Source of the DNA: Sphingobacteriales bacterium | GTDB taxonomy: Bacteria; Bacteroidota; Bacteroidia; Chitinophagales; Chitinophagaceae | Length of the DNA stretch: 13,942 bases | Assembly: GCA_023251215.1 (NCBI GenBank) | Contig: JAHEZF010000001.1 | Location: forward strand, 1-13,942 | Direction: 5' to 3' | Shown: positions 1-7,893 of the stretch, one piece after another | Layout: each line of letters opens with the position of its first letter | Numbering within the stretch: the stretch's first letter is position 1 | Position numbers and translations under genes: made by a program | The notes under the pieces: model-generated | Seen by the model: the letters and a program-made list of their open reading frames with translations, nothing else | Database searches by the model: none | Told to the model about the DNA's origin: nothing

Positions 1-2276
1 GGCTTATTAAATGAACCATTGAGCACAAGCGGCGGACGATCATTTAAAAGTTCCGGCAGCCCGTTATTAGGATTGATAAAAGTTTCTGTTTTTCCATACT
101 GTGTTACACTTCCAACATTCACTCTTGCTGATTTTATCAGGAACCCTACATCAATTCCACCCACATCATTTCCTTCAACAAGATAAGCCTGGTAATTAGG
201 GTTAGGTTGAGCTGCTGCAACGGCATCAGTATTTACTTTATTGGCAATCGCCTGCAGCGTGGTTAGATTTTCAATCTCAATTGCGCCGATAACATCCGGT
301 GTACGCAGAACATTCCGGATGGCCAGTGATACTTTATTAAGACGATTATTGTAAGCTGTTGCTGTAAGAACAGGGTCACCAATTGCAGGATCATTTACAT
401 TATCAAAGAAACGTTCCATGTTAAATGAGGCCACTGTAAGTTCATCGCTTGTCTGAGCAGGAACAGCTGTAAAAGTTAAATTGTTATTCGTTACAGAAGG
501 GGGCGAAGCCACATCGGGATTAATGGTATAATAACGTCTTACAAAATCAACGGGGCCGACAAGATTTGTCAGCATTGCGCCGGTGGCAACATCAATGGCT
601 GTGCTGCCTGTAAGGCCACGACTGGCCACGCCAATTAATTCGGGATTTGCATCCCAGCGGGTAACTGTTGGCGGCGCACCTGCAGGCAAAGCATCCGGTA
701 ATTGAATACCGGGTTCACGGAATGGCCGGTTCACTCCGGTAATCACTCCATAGAAATATCCGGTGCTTGTAGAAGTGGCATTTACTTCGCTTACATTACC
801 ATCTGTTGGAGCAACAACTGTTAATGAATTTACCATCACTCTCATTCCCTCATATTTTTCCAATTGAAAAAGCCCACCGGATGGATCAGTATTACCAGTG
901 TTGAGAACAACCGGCGTAGGTAAAGGATTGCCTGAACTAAGAACTATTACTGATGGTGTTATAATTTCTGTTTGCGAAGGACTGTTGGGATCACCGGAAG
1001 GAATAAACTCTGATACAGTTCCGGTTACACAAAGTCTGTTGCCGATAACGGCTGCTGGGGGTGGAGCACTGGAAGTAAATACAAAAATACCTTCTGATGT
1101 GTTCGGGTCAGCATCCACTTCGGCATCCGGCGTTTGTATAAAAAATCCATTGGACTTCAATCCTGTTACGATACCACTGATGGTTGCAGTAACTCCTGTA
1201 AATGGCGAACTGTTTCCCGTTCCCTGTATCTGTGCAATAGTATGTGTAGGCGCACAATCATCATTAATAATTGTACCAAGACCTTGTCCATCTCCTACAT
1301 TCGCACCAACTACATTTGTCACGTTAACAAAAAAAGTTTCATTGGGTTCTGCAGTACCATCTCCGTTTACCAATACAGTAAATGAATAAGATGAACCGCC
1401 GGCAGGAATGGTTTGAGATGTAAGTGACTTTGAAGTGTAATCACCAGGTGCAATTGCAGAATTATCCTGTGTAGCTATATCAAAACTTACTCCACCGGCA
1501 GCGGCAGGTGTAGAAAGACTAACTGTGAAAGTAAAGGAAGTAGTTCCGCTGTTTCCTTCAGTCAGGGAAATATCATTTATGGTGAGGTTTAAAGATCCGG
1601 ACCCTCCGGTTGCGATAGAAAAATCATCAACTGCTAATCCATCATCGGCGCCGGTTGCATCAAAACTATTCCACCGTATAAAAAAGCCTGATCCATTTGG
1701 TATGTTCAATCCTGTGATGGTAAAACTGATTATTGTTCTGTTGGCGGATGCATTTCCATCCAGAGCACCAACTGTTGGGCCTGTGGTGGGAGCAGTAAAA
1801 TCAAGATTGTTTACATCAGTCCATGTACCTGTTGTTAAACTGGTGGCATTGGTGCTGTACTGAAAATCTATTCTGTCAGTTCTGGCCAATGCTCCAAGTC
1901 TCCATTGTTCACCTGTATAAGTTATACTTAATGAAGTAAGGGTACCGCCTGTATTGTTGGTAAAAGATGCACCAATCGTTGGAACCAGGGTTCCCGATTG
2001 AAGGCCACCGAAAGCCCTTTCGGAATTACTTGCTGCACCAAAACTATATGTATCACCGGCATTATTCGAACCTGTTCCTGTGTTATATAAAGTATTCGCA
2101 TTGGTTCCACTTTCAGAAAAAGCCCAACCTGCCGGAACTGTACTTGAAGTACCAGTTGATGCAAGTGTATTAAAGTCCTGTGTATAAGTTGCACCTGTTA
2201 ATGAAATCTGGGCTGAAGAAAAATTGTATCCGGCAAATGCGGATATTGACAACAACAACATGTAAATCTTTCTCAT
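1..2276 (-). CDS. Secreted endonuclease/exonuclease/phosphatase-family nuclease (ExeM/NucH-like), C-terminus beyond window
   Basis: The frame is open from an ATG at 2276-2274 to the window edge, 758 complete codons with no stop, so the C-terminus is missing. Residues 1-23 look like a signal peptide (basic MRK, a run of Leu/Ile, ending SSAQ). Residues about 25-225 form a beta-rich module ending in a DDGLAVDDFS-type motif, as in jelly-roll domains next to secreted nucleases. Residues about 226-340 resemble a Calx-beta domain (SLTEGNSGTTSFTFTV at the start, ending IINDD). Residues about 345-450 resemble the OB-fold of ExeM/YhcR nucleases (GTGNSSPFTG, then GFFIQTPDAE). The nuclease domain begins near residue 613 with VASFNMERFF; E667/E669 in IGAIEIENL fit the catalytic Glu of the fold, and DVGGIDVGFLIK follows. 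The catalytic His/Asp residues lie outside the window. The likely role is extracellular DNA degradation for nutrient gain or biofilm turnover (family knowledge). The family is well supported, the substrate is not. Confidence 0.85.
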   Translation of the reverse strand, partial: MRKIYMLLLSISAFAGYNFSSAQISLTGATYTQDFNTLASTGTSSTVPAGWAFSESGTNANTLYNTGTGSNNAGDTYSFGAASNSERAFGGLQSGTLVPTIGASFTNNTGGTLTSLSITYTGEQWRLGALARTDRIDFQYSTNATSLTTGTWTDVNNLDFTAPTTGPTVGALDGNASANRTIISFTITGLNIPNGSGFFIRWNSFDATGADDGLAVDDFSIATGGSGSLNLTINDISLTEGNSGTTSFTFTVSLSTPAAAGGVSFDIATQDNSAIAPGDYTSKSLTSQTIPAGGSSYSFTVLVNGDGTAEPNETFFVNVTNVVGANVGDGQGLGTIINDDCAPTHTIAQIQGTGNSSPFTGVTATISGIVTGLKSNGFFIQTPDAEVDADPNTSEGIFVFTSSAPPPAAVIGNRLCVTGTVSEFIPSGDPNSPSQTEIITPSVIVLSSGNPLPTPVVLNTGNTDPSGGLFQLEKYEGMRVMVNSLTVVAPTDGNVSEVNATSTSTGYFYGVITGVNRPFREPGIQLPDALPAGAPPTVTRWDANPELIGVASRGLTGSTAIDVATGAMLTNLVGPVDFVRRYYTINPDVASPPSVTNNNLTFTAVPAQTSDELTVASFNMERFFDNVNDPAIGDPVLTATAYNNRLNKVSLAIRNVLRTPDVIGAIEIENLTTLQAIANKVNTDAVAAAQPNPNYQAYLVEGNDVGGIDVGFLIKSARVNVGSVTQYGKTETFINPNNGLPELLNDRPPLVLNGSFNK

Positions 2277-2316
2277 AACCTGTCAAGTTTTTGGAGGATA
2301 AATGTAGTTTATATAA

Positions 2317-2339
2317 TCTCCTAAATACGTATTTGGAGA
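2317..2339 (-). other. Imperfect hairpin/palindrome between the recJ operon and the nuclease gene
   Basis: Read on the minus strand, TCTCC AAAT ACGT ATTT A GGAGA folds into a 9-bp stem with a 4-nt loop and one bulged A. The core AAATACGTATTT (2323-2334) is a perfect 12-bp palindrome. It sits 27 nt after the methyltransferase stop and about 40 nt before the nuclease ATG. On the minus strand it is followed by TTATATAAA, not a clean T-run, so it is a poor terminator in the direction of the genes. It could be an operator for a dimeric regulator, a 5' leader structure of the nuclease mRNA, or an mRNA 3' end. The structure is seen; the role is unknown. Confidence 0.4.
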
Positions 2340-2365
2340 AGGTAATTTTTTTGACACTCGTAGTT

Positions 2366-3067
2366 TTACGATATGTTAATATAAATATCAGCAAGCTTCT
2401 TTGTAACAATAACAGCTTCAAGCTTTCTTTTTGGATTTATGCGCCAGATAACATGGTAACCGTATTGCAACAATGAGTCAAGGTAAAGAGGACTGGCATA
2501 GATGAACCAGATCTGCCGGGGAGTAGCTGCAATTGATCTTTCTACTTTCTGTAAAAACTTTTCAAGTACTTCTTTATTAAAAGGGTTAAACATAAAAAAA
2601 ACACTGTCATCTGTTGTCAATTCATAATTCAACACATCGCCAAAAGTTACCTTCCAACTGAGGCCAGGGAATTTTGTTTGTATTCTCTCCATATTTGCAG
2701 CAGCCTCTTCGCAAAGTTCTTTTGCAAAATCAATTCCCCTGATAACCCTGAATCCGAAGTGAGCTGCTACCACCATTACTCTTCCTTTGCCGCAACCAAT
2801 GTCTGTTATAGAAGAAGCGTCAGAGAGTTTGCGGAATTGACTGAGGAGCTTTTCAAGCAGGTAATAACTTACAGCTTCGTAAGGAAGGCTTTTTTTTATA
2901 TCGCCTTCGGGGATGGTTAATATTTCAAGTCTTTCAGGCATTACCGTATCAATGCCGTATTTGGGTCCTCTTTTCAGTTCATGCCAGGTAATAAAAATAG
3001 CTAACCAGGGATTCCAGTTAATACATAAATAAAAGAAAGCATAAATATTATGAATGAGCTTTTTCAC
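2366..3067 (-). CDS. Class I SAM-dependent methyltransferase, 233 aa
   Basis: The SAM-binding motif I is clear at residues 87-97 (ITDIGCGKGRV), and D113 in GIDF is the expected acidic residue at the end of strand 2 that holds the ribose. The motif IV position reads MFNPF (159-163), so no classical DPPY or NPPF of DNA amino-methylases is present. The N-terminus (about 7-28, containing NWNPWLAIFITW) is strongly hydrophobic and aromatic and may lie on or in the membrane. The start codon is GTG (3067-3065) and overlaps the recJ stop as GTGA, which implies translational coupling; no better ATG lies near. Rossmann-fold methyltransferases of this size act on small molecules, lipids, proteins or RNA, and nothing here settles the substrate. 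The polyprenyl synthase two genes upstream makes a quinone or lipid substrate possible, but this is only context. Confidence 0.8.
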   Translation of the reverse strand: MKKLIHNIYAFFYLCINWNPWLAIFITWHELKRGPKYGIDTVMPERLEILTIPEGDIKKSLPYEAVSYYLLEKLLSQFRKLSDASSITDIGCGKGRVMVVAAHFGFRVIRGIDFAKELCEEAAANMERIQTKFPGLSWKVTFGDVLNYELTTDDSVFFMFNPFNKEVLEKFLQKVERSIAATPRQIWFIYASPLYLDSLLQYGYHVIWRINPKRKLEAVIVTKKLADIYINIS

Positions 3068-4764
3068 GGCTCGCTGATTCGAAGGTCCAGTACTCTTAAT
3101 TGCAGTGATTTTTCACCATTCCATTCGCTCTCATCAATTTTAAAAACGATATCAATTGGTTTTTTCTGCTGAAGCAAATCAAACTTGTTGGCCAGGCCAA
3201 ACCCAATACCTGTAATGGTCGCATTACTTTGTCGCAGGGAAAAACGAATATGCTGTTCTTTCACGATTTTGGAATAACCGGTATTCATTACCCGGCGTGC
3301 AATAAAGACAGGGCGAAGATTCTCAGGCCCGAAAGGCTCCATCTGGCAAAGGATATCGTAGAACGGCCATTTAATGTCATTTAGAGAAATTTCTGCATCA
3401 ATTACAATTTCAGGAATCAGTAATTCCGGATGAATAGTGGAAGCTACCACTTCTTCAAATTTATTTCGAAAAGCATCTACCTGTTGCAGTTCCAGCGTTA
3501 ACCCGGCAGCGGCAAAATGACCACCATATCCGAGCAAATGCTCCCTGCAGGCATGAATGGCCTCATACAAATTAAAACCGGGAACACTCCGTGCACTGCC
3601 TCCAGCATAATCTCCCGATTGTGTAAGAACAACCGTTGGGCGGAAATAATGTTCAATCAATCTTGATGCAACTATACCTACCACACCTTTATGCCAGTGG
3701 GGTTGAAATACTACAGTTGATTTTTTTTCCTGCCATTCTTTGTTATTTACGATCATGGCAAGTGCTTCTTCGGTAATACTGCTGTCAGCTTCTTTTCTGT
3801 CGGTATTATCGCTGTGAAGCATTTCTGCATAACGCAACGCTTCTTCATAGGTTTCTGAAATGAACATCTGCACAGCTTTTCTTGCCTCATCCATTCTTCC
3901 GGCGGCATTTACCCGCGGGGCAATCATAAAAACGAGGTTGTTGATGTGTAACTCCTTTACGAGACCGCTGAACCTGGCAAGAGCTTTAATACCATTATTA
4001 GGATTTTCATTTGCTTTTTTTAACCCATGGGAGGCTAATATTCTGTTTTCACCGGTCATTGGAACAATATCAGCAGCTATGGCTGTGGCCAGCAGATCAA
4101 TATTTTCAAAAATGTTTTCCGGGGGAAGATTAAATTTTTTGGCCAGGGCTGTTATTAATTTAAATCCAACTCCACAACCACAAAGTTCTTTATAAGGATA
4201 ATCACAATCTTTTTGTTTTGGATTCAAAATAGCGACCGCCGGAGGTAATACTGCGTCCGGCAAATGATGATCACAAACTATAAAGTCAATGCCGTTGTTT
4301 TTGGCATAAGCAATCAGATCAGTTGACTTTATCCCGCAATCCAGTGAAATGATAAGTGTAAAACTATTTTCTTTGGCAAAATCAATTCCTGCTTTGCTCA
4401 CTCCATAGCCTTCGCGGTAACGATGAGGTATGTAAAAATTAATATTGGAATAAAATTTTTTCAGGAATTGATACATACTGGCAACCGATGTGGTTCCATC
4501 CACATCATAATCGCCGAAGATTAAAATTTTTTCATTTTGATTGATGGCCAAAACAATTCTTTCAACTGCTTTGTCCATATCCTTCATCAACCAGGGACTG
4601 TGCAGACTGGTAAGCTGAGGTCTGAAAAAATTTTTCGCCTGTTCAAATGTTTCAATTCCACGTTGCGCTAAAGTTTTACAAAGGATCGGATGCACTTTCA
4701 GCGATTGTTGCAGCAGAGCCACTTTCTCTTTATCTGCAGTTAATATGTGCCATCTTTTTTCCAT
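3064..4764 (-). CDS. recJ: Single-stranded-DNA-specific 5'-3' exonuclease RecJ
   Basis: At 566 aa this is a normal length for RecJ. DHH-phosphoesterase motifs are intact: DYDVDGTTS (D85, D87, D89), the LDCG aspartate (D142), CDHHLPD (D165-H166-H167) and AADIVP (D232), which together bind the catalytic metals. APRVNAAGRMD (282-292) is the conserved linker motif. The DHHA1 domain follows with GGSARS (388-393) and GYGGHFAAAGLT (412-423), and the C-terminal part matches the RecJ OB region. The enzyme degrades single-stranded DNA from the 5' end in recombinational repair, mismatch repair and RecFOR-type processing in the cytoplasm (family knowledge). The ATG at 4764 gives the usual N-terminus. It lies 39 nt after the polyprenyl synthase stop and overlaps the methyltransferase start by 4 nt, so the three genes are probably one transcript. 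Confidence 0.97.
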   Translation of the reverse strand: MEKRWHILTADKEKVALLQQSLKVHPILCKTLAQRGIETFEQAKNFFRPQLTSLHSPWLMKDMDKAVERIVLAINQNEKILIFGDYDVDGTTSVASMYQFLKKFYSNINFYIPHRYREGYGVSKAGIDFAKENSFTLIISLDCGIKSTDLIAYAKNNGIDFIVCDHHLPDAVLPPAVAILNPKQKDCDYPYKELCGCGVGFKLITALAKKFNLPPENIFENIDLLATAIAADIVPMTGENRILASHGLKKANENPNNGIKALARFSGLVKELHINNLVFMIAPRVNAAGRMDEARKAVQMFISETYEEALRYAEMLHSDNTDRKEADSSITEEALAMIVNNKEWQEKKSTVVFQPHWHKGVVGIVASRLIEHYFRPTVVLTQSGDYAGGSARSVPGFNLYEAIHACREHLLGYGGHFAAAGLTLELQQVDAFRNKFEEVVASTIHPELLIPEIVIDAEISLNDIKWPFYDILCQMEPFGPENLRPVFIARRVMNTGYSKIVKEQHIRFSLRQSNATITGIGFGLANKFDLLQQKKPIDIVFKIDESEWNGEKSLQLRVLDLRISEP

Positions 4765-4803
4765 TCTTATCTATGCAATTTTTTATCAGCCACTGATGCC
4801 GGA

Positions 4804-5766
4804 TCAATATTTCCTGTCAGTTACAAACAGAACCATGTCTTCCAACCCTTGCCTGATGGGGCTTTCTGGGAATTGATGCAGAATATTCAGCGCTTCTTTT
4901 TTGTAATCATTCATTTTGCCTTTGGCGTAGCTGATTCCCCCGGCTTCTGTTACTTTACTGATCACCCATTGCACTTTTTCTTTGTCACGGTTATTGTTTT
5001 TAACGATATAAATGATCTTTCGACGGGTTTCTTTATCTACGCTATTTAATGTGTAAATAAGCGGGAGGGTCAGTTTTTTTTCTTTAATATCGTTACCGGT
5101 TGGTTTGCCGATATTCTCACTGGCATAATCAAACAGGTCGTCTTTAATCTGGAAAGCCATCCCGGTATTTTCACCAAACAATCTCATCTTTTCAGTAATC
5201 GTTTCGTCATTACTGGTTGACCAGGCGCCGGCCGCACAGGCAGATGCCAGTAATGAAGCAGTTTTATTTTGGATGATTTCATAATAAATTTCTTCCTTAA
5301 GGTTTAGCGACCTTGCTTTTTCGAGTTGCAGTAATTCTCCTTCACTCATTTTTCGTACAGCATCAGAGAGAATGTGCAGTATGCGGTAATCGTTATGATC
5401 TAATGACAGCAACAATCCTTTTGCCAACAAGTAGTCTCCAATAAGCACATTGGCTTTTGCTTTCCACAGGGCATATGTTGAAAAAAAACCCCTTCTTTCC
5501 ATCGAATCATCTACTACATCATCATGCACCAGGGTTGCCGTATGCAATATTTCAACCAATGAAGCTGCCCGGTATGCGGAGTCATTTACTTCACCGCAAA
5601 GTTTTGCTGAAAGTAATACGAACATGGGACGCAGTTGCTTGCCTTTCCGTTTTACAATATACCTCATGATACGATCCAGCAGGTGAGCATTGCTTCGCAC
5701 AGAGTCTTTGAAATGATTTTCAAAAGTCCTCAATTCATTTTCTATGAGGTTAGTGGGGAGTTGCAT
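4804..5766 (-). CDS. Trans-polyprenyl diphosphate synthase (long-chain, IspB-like)
   Basis: Both aspartate-rich motifs are present, numbered from the ATG at 5766: the first DDxxD is HDDVVDD (D82, D83, D86) and the second is QIKDDLFD (D209, D210, D213). GKQLRP (42-47) and the RR pair at 91-92 bind the diphosphate. The enzyme condenses isopentenyl diphosphate onto an allylic diphosphate in the cytoplasm. The residue five places before the first motif is Ala77, which in this family leaves room for a long chain. Chitinophagaceae mainly carry menaquinone-7, so a C35 product for the quinone side chain is my inference. The open frame extends upstream to a TTG at 5793 (nine extra residues), but the ATG at 5766 gives the usual family start and a length of 320 aa, so I prefer it. 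It is the first gene of the run with recJ and the methyltransferase. Confidence 0.92.
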   Translation of the reverse strand: MQLPTNLIENELRTFENHFKDSVRSNAHLLDRIMRYIVKRKGKQLRPMFVLLSAKLCGEVNDSAYRAASLVEILHTATLVHDDVVDDSMERRGFFSTYALWKAKANVLIGDYLLAKGLLLSLDHNDYRILHILSDAVRKMSEGELLQLEKARSLNLKEEIYYEIIQNKTASLLASACAAGAWSTSNDETITEKMRLFGENTGMAFQIKDDLFDYASENIGKPTGNDIKEKKLTLPLIYTLNSVDKETRRKIIYIVKNNNRDKEKVQWVISKVTEAGGISYAKGKMNDYKKEALNILHQFPESPIRQGLEDMVLFVTDRKY

Positions 5767-5790
5767 GGTTAAGAAGGGCAATTTACGCCT

Positions 5791-5821
5791 CAAAAAAATA
5801 AATCAAGTATGAAGCATCAAA
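5791..5821 (-). promoter_or_regulatory. Possible promoter for the polyprenyl synthase-recJ-methyltransferase operon
   Basis: On the minus strand, TTTG (5821-5818) is followed 17 nt later by TATTTTTTTG (5800-5791). The two TTTG cores are 23 nt apart, as in the Bacteroidota consensus, but the TA lies two bases too far upstream for a perfect TAnnTTTG. Transcription would start about 15-20 nt before the ATG at 5766. If correct, it also excludes the TTG at 5793 as start codon. Confidence 0.35.
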
Positions 5822-5890
5822 ATGCCACTTTTTGCTGACTAAGTAATTGAAAAATAACATCGGGATCCGGGTAAATAATTAAAGCAAAAA

Positions 5891-5921
5891 TTTGATTTTT
5901 GAGTGTCAAACCATATTTTTG
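5891..5921 (+). promoter_or_regulatory. Bacteroidota-type promoter of the OmpA-family gene
   Basis: TTTG (5891-5894), a 19-nt spacer and TATTTTTG (5914-5921) match the Bacteroidota housekeeping consensus (-33 TTTG, -7 TAnnTTTG) at all fixed positions and in spacing. Transcription would begin near 5927, leaving a 5' leader of about 37 nt before the ATG at 5965. The leader is A/T-rich without an evident Shine-Dalgarno sequence, as is common in this phylum. Confidence 0.75.
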
Positions 5922-5964
5922 CAAATAATTAGGACATTGTTTTCATTAATCTTAATCCTTAATT

Positions 5965-7689
5965 ATGGCAAGCAAAAAGTATTTATTACTGGCAGTCGTA
6001 TTTTGTCTGCTGGCATCATATGGTTTTTCCCAAAGAGTTGGGGCCAGTTATGATGTAAAAGATTCTTCCGTTGTTCCTTCAAAAAGAATGCCCCAGCATA
6101 CTGAATTTTTGAACGGAACATATAACTTCCCCGCTAAGCCCCGCAACCAATGGGAAATAGGTATAAAAGGAGGAACATTTAATGTTAGTGGTGATGTACC
6201 CGGCAAGATTGGTTTTGGTGGCGGCCTGCATATAAGAAAAGCGTTTGGCTATGTCTTTTCTATGCGTGCTGAATATTTGTATGGTATCGGTAAGGGACAG
6301 CACTGGCAACAAGCAAACAATTTCGCTAAGAATGGTAACACACAAGATGTCACCGGATGGGTAGGAGTCGGCTATGGAGCCCCGATGATCGTTGCAAGCT
6401 CACCCGGAGGGCCGTTAATTTATGTGAATTCTGCAAATGGGCTGCCGCTCACGGCAAACAATCGTGGTGTACCGGTCTTTTATAACTATAAAACCAACGT
6501 TCAGGATCTTTCATTGCAGGGATTGGTAACATTGAACAATATCCGTTTTCATAAAGCTAAGACCGGATTTAATTTTTATGGTTTTGCCGGGTTTGGCGGA
6601 ACAGTTTATGATACCAAAATCAATGCATTGAATGGAACAGCTAAATATAATTTTGCTTCTATTCCAAGCGGTACTTATTCCAATCGTAAAAACACACTTG
6701 ATGCCCTGAAAAACATGATGGATGATTCATATGAAACCAAAGCCGAAAACCAGGGAACACGCCGTCCGAAATTATTTGGTAAAACTTTCAAACCTTCCGG
6801 TACGGTAGGTGTGGGTCTTGCATTTAAGTTGAGCAATCGTATAAACCTTGCGATTGAAGATCGCCAGACTTTTATTAAGGATGATTTACTGGATGGCCAG
6901 CGCTGGCAGGAGCATCCCCAGGGTGATGCAGCACTTACCCGTGATTTTGATTCATATAATTTCGGCAGTTTAGGTTTAAATATTAACCTTGGCGCCAAAT
7001 CAGTTGAACCATTATGGTGGCTGAACCCTCTTGATTATGCATATAGCGAGATTCGCAATCCCCGTTTGATGCGTTTGCCCAAACCCGTATTACCTGATAG
7101 TGATGGCGATGGCATTACTGACCAATTTGATCAGGAGCAAACTCCGCAAGGTTGCCCTGTTGACAGCCATGGTGTAACTAAGGATACAGATGGTGATGGC
7201 GTTCCTGATTGTAAGGATAAAGAACTTATTACTCCAACTTACTGCCAGCCGGTAGATGCTGATGGTGTTGGTAAGTGTCCTTGCGATAGTAATTGCATGG
7301 GCAAGCCGGTTATGGTTCAAGTTTCCTGCTCTGAAAAATTGGGTTCATTGCCAAGTGTGTCTTTCAAAGCTGGTAAAAATGACATCAATGATGATGCAAA
7401 AGCTGTTCTGGCTTCTGTAGCCGGCAGGCTTCGCAATAACCCCGAGTGTAAAGTAGTGGTTATTGGTTATTGTTCTTCTAACAAGAAGGAACAGCAACTG
7501 AGCTGGGATCATGTAAATGCAGTGATCAATTACATGGTTGAAAAGGAAGGTATCAGCGCCGACCGCTTTATATTCAATTATGGCCAGGAAGGTGGTGATT
7601 GTAATACCGTGGATCTGCGTTCAGCTGCTGAAGGTGAAGAGGGGCCCAATACCGTTCCGGCTCCACACCCCAACCTTCGTAAAAATTAA
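5965..7689 (+). CDS. OmpA-family outer-membrane protein with TSP type-3 repeats and a divergent OmpA domain, 574 aa
   Basis: Residues 1-22 form a signal peptide (KK, then LLLAVVFCLLA, ending YGFSQ). Residues about 45-345 are rich in Gly and aromatics with alternating strands (WEIGIKGGTFNVSG, FSMRAEYLYGIG, FNFYGFAGFGG), as in an outer-membrane beta-barrel. Calcium-binding TSP type-3 repeats follow (DSDGDGITDQFD at 378-389, then DTDGDGVPDCKD) with Cys-rich spacers. Residues about 451-560 resemble the OmpA C-terminal domain, but the two residues that normally grip diaminopimelate are absent: the TDxxG position reads GYCSSN (501-506) and the LSxxRA position reads LSWDHV (512-517). The usual role is to tie the outer membrane to peptidoglycan; here that binding is doubtful. 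It is a single-gene unit with its own promoter and terminator, consistent with an abundant envelope protein. Confidence 0.88.
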   Translation: MASKKYLLLAVVFCLLASYGFSQRVGASYDVKDSSVVPSKRMPQHTEFLNGTYNFPAKPRNQWEIGIKGGTFNVSGDVPGKIGFGGGLHIRKAFGYVFSMRAEYLYGIGKGQHWQQANNFAKNGNTQDVTGWVGVGYGAPMIVASSPGGPLIYVNSANGLPLTANNRGVPVFYNYKTNVQDLSLQGLVTLNNIRFHKAKTGFNFYGFAGFGGTVYDTKINALNGTAKYNFASIPSGTYSNRKNTLDALKNMMDDSYETKAENQGTRRPKLFGKTFKPSGTVGVGLAFKLSNRINLAIEDRQTFIKDDLLDGQRWQEHPQGDAALTRDFDSYNFGSLGLNINLGAKSVEPLWWLNPLDYAYSEIRNPRLMRLPKPVLPDSDGDGITDQFDQEQTPQGCPVDSHGVTKDTDGDGVPDCKDKELITPTYCQPVDADGVGKCPCDSNCMGKPVMVQVSCSEKLGSLPSVSFKAGKNDINDDAKAVLASVAGRLRNNPECKVVVIGYCSSNKKEQQLSWDHVNAVINYMVEKEGISADRFIFNYGQEGGDCNTVDLRSAAEGEEGPNTVPAPHPNLRKN

Positions 7690-7711
7690 TCGTTCATACT
7701 TTTTGCTATAT

Positions 7712-7737
7712 ACCCTCCCTTTTCGGGGAGGGTTTTT
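7712..7737 (+). terminator. Intrinsic terminator after the OmpA-family gene
   Basis: A perfect 8-bp GC-rich stem, ACCCTCCC (7712-7719) with GGGAGGGT (7726-7733), encloses the loop TTTTCG and runs directly into TTTTT. It begins 22 nt after the stop codon. This is a textbook rho-independent terminator. Confidence 0.92.
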
Positions 7738-7741
7738 CTTT

Positions 7742-7768
7742 ACCCTCCGAAGCTTTAGGTAGAAGGGT
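7742..7768 (+). repeat. Second weak hairpin with the same ACCCTCC/AGGGT arms, possible intergenic repeat
   Basis: ACCCTCC (7742-7748) can pair with GAAGGGT (7762-7768) with one C-A mismatch, around a 13-nt loop containing AAGCTT, and is followed by TTTT. The left arm repeats the ACCCTCC of the terminator just upstream, so it may be a decayed copy of the terminator or of a dispersed intergenic element. The remainder of the 7769-7893 spacer holds no gene that I can support. Confidence 0.3.
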
Positions 7769-7875
7769 TTTGGAATTAATATAGAATCTCAGGATCAACA
7801 AACCCCCTTTATCAAAACCTTAACTCCCCTGTTTTGGAGGCTCATGTTTTTTACGCAAGATTTGCCTGTATCTGT

Positions 7876-7883
7876 TAACTTTG
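7876..7883 (+). promoter_or_regulatory. Possible -7 element upstream of bamD
   Basis: TAACTTTG fits TAnnTTTG exactly and lies 10 nt before the bamD ATG. The nearest TTTG (7861-7864) is only 11 nt upstream, instead of about 19, so the -33 element is missing or misplaced. If used, the transcript would be almost leaderless. Confidence 0.25.
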
Positions 7884-7893
7884 CCAACCTTTT

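Noticed and set aside
898..1389. A 163-codon open frame on the plus strand, opposite the nuclease gene
   Set aside because: It is antisense to the well-supported nuclease coding sequence, has low-complexity Val/Pro/Thr/Ser composition as expected for the reverse of Gly/Thr/Ser-rich repeats, and matches no family I know.
2299..2306. TACATTTA on the minus strand as a -7 element of the nuclease gene
   Set aside because: It matches TAnnTTTG except at the last base, but no TTTG is found at the expected distance upstream, so chance in A/T-rich DNA is as likely.
5767..5793. N-terminal extension of the polyprenyl synthase from a TTG codon at 5793
   Set aside because: The ATG at 5766 gives the normal family N-terminus, and the probable promoter elements overlap the extension.
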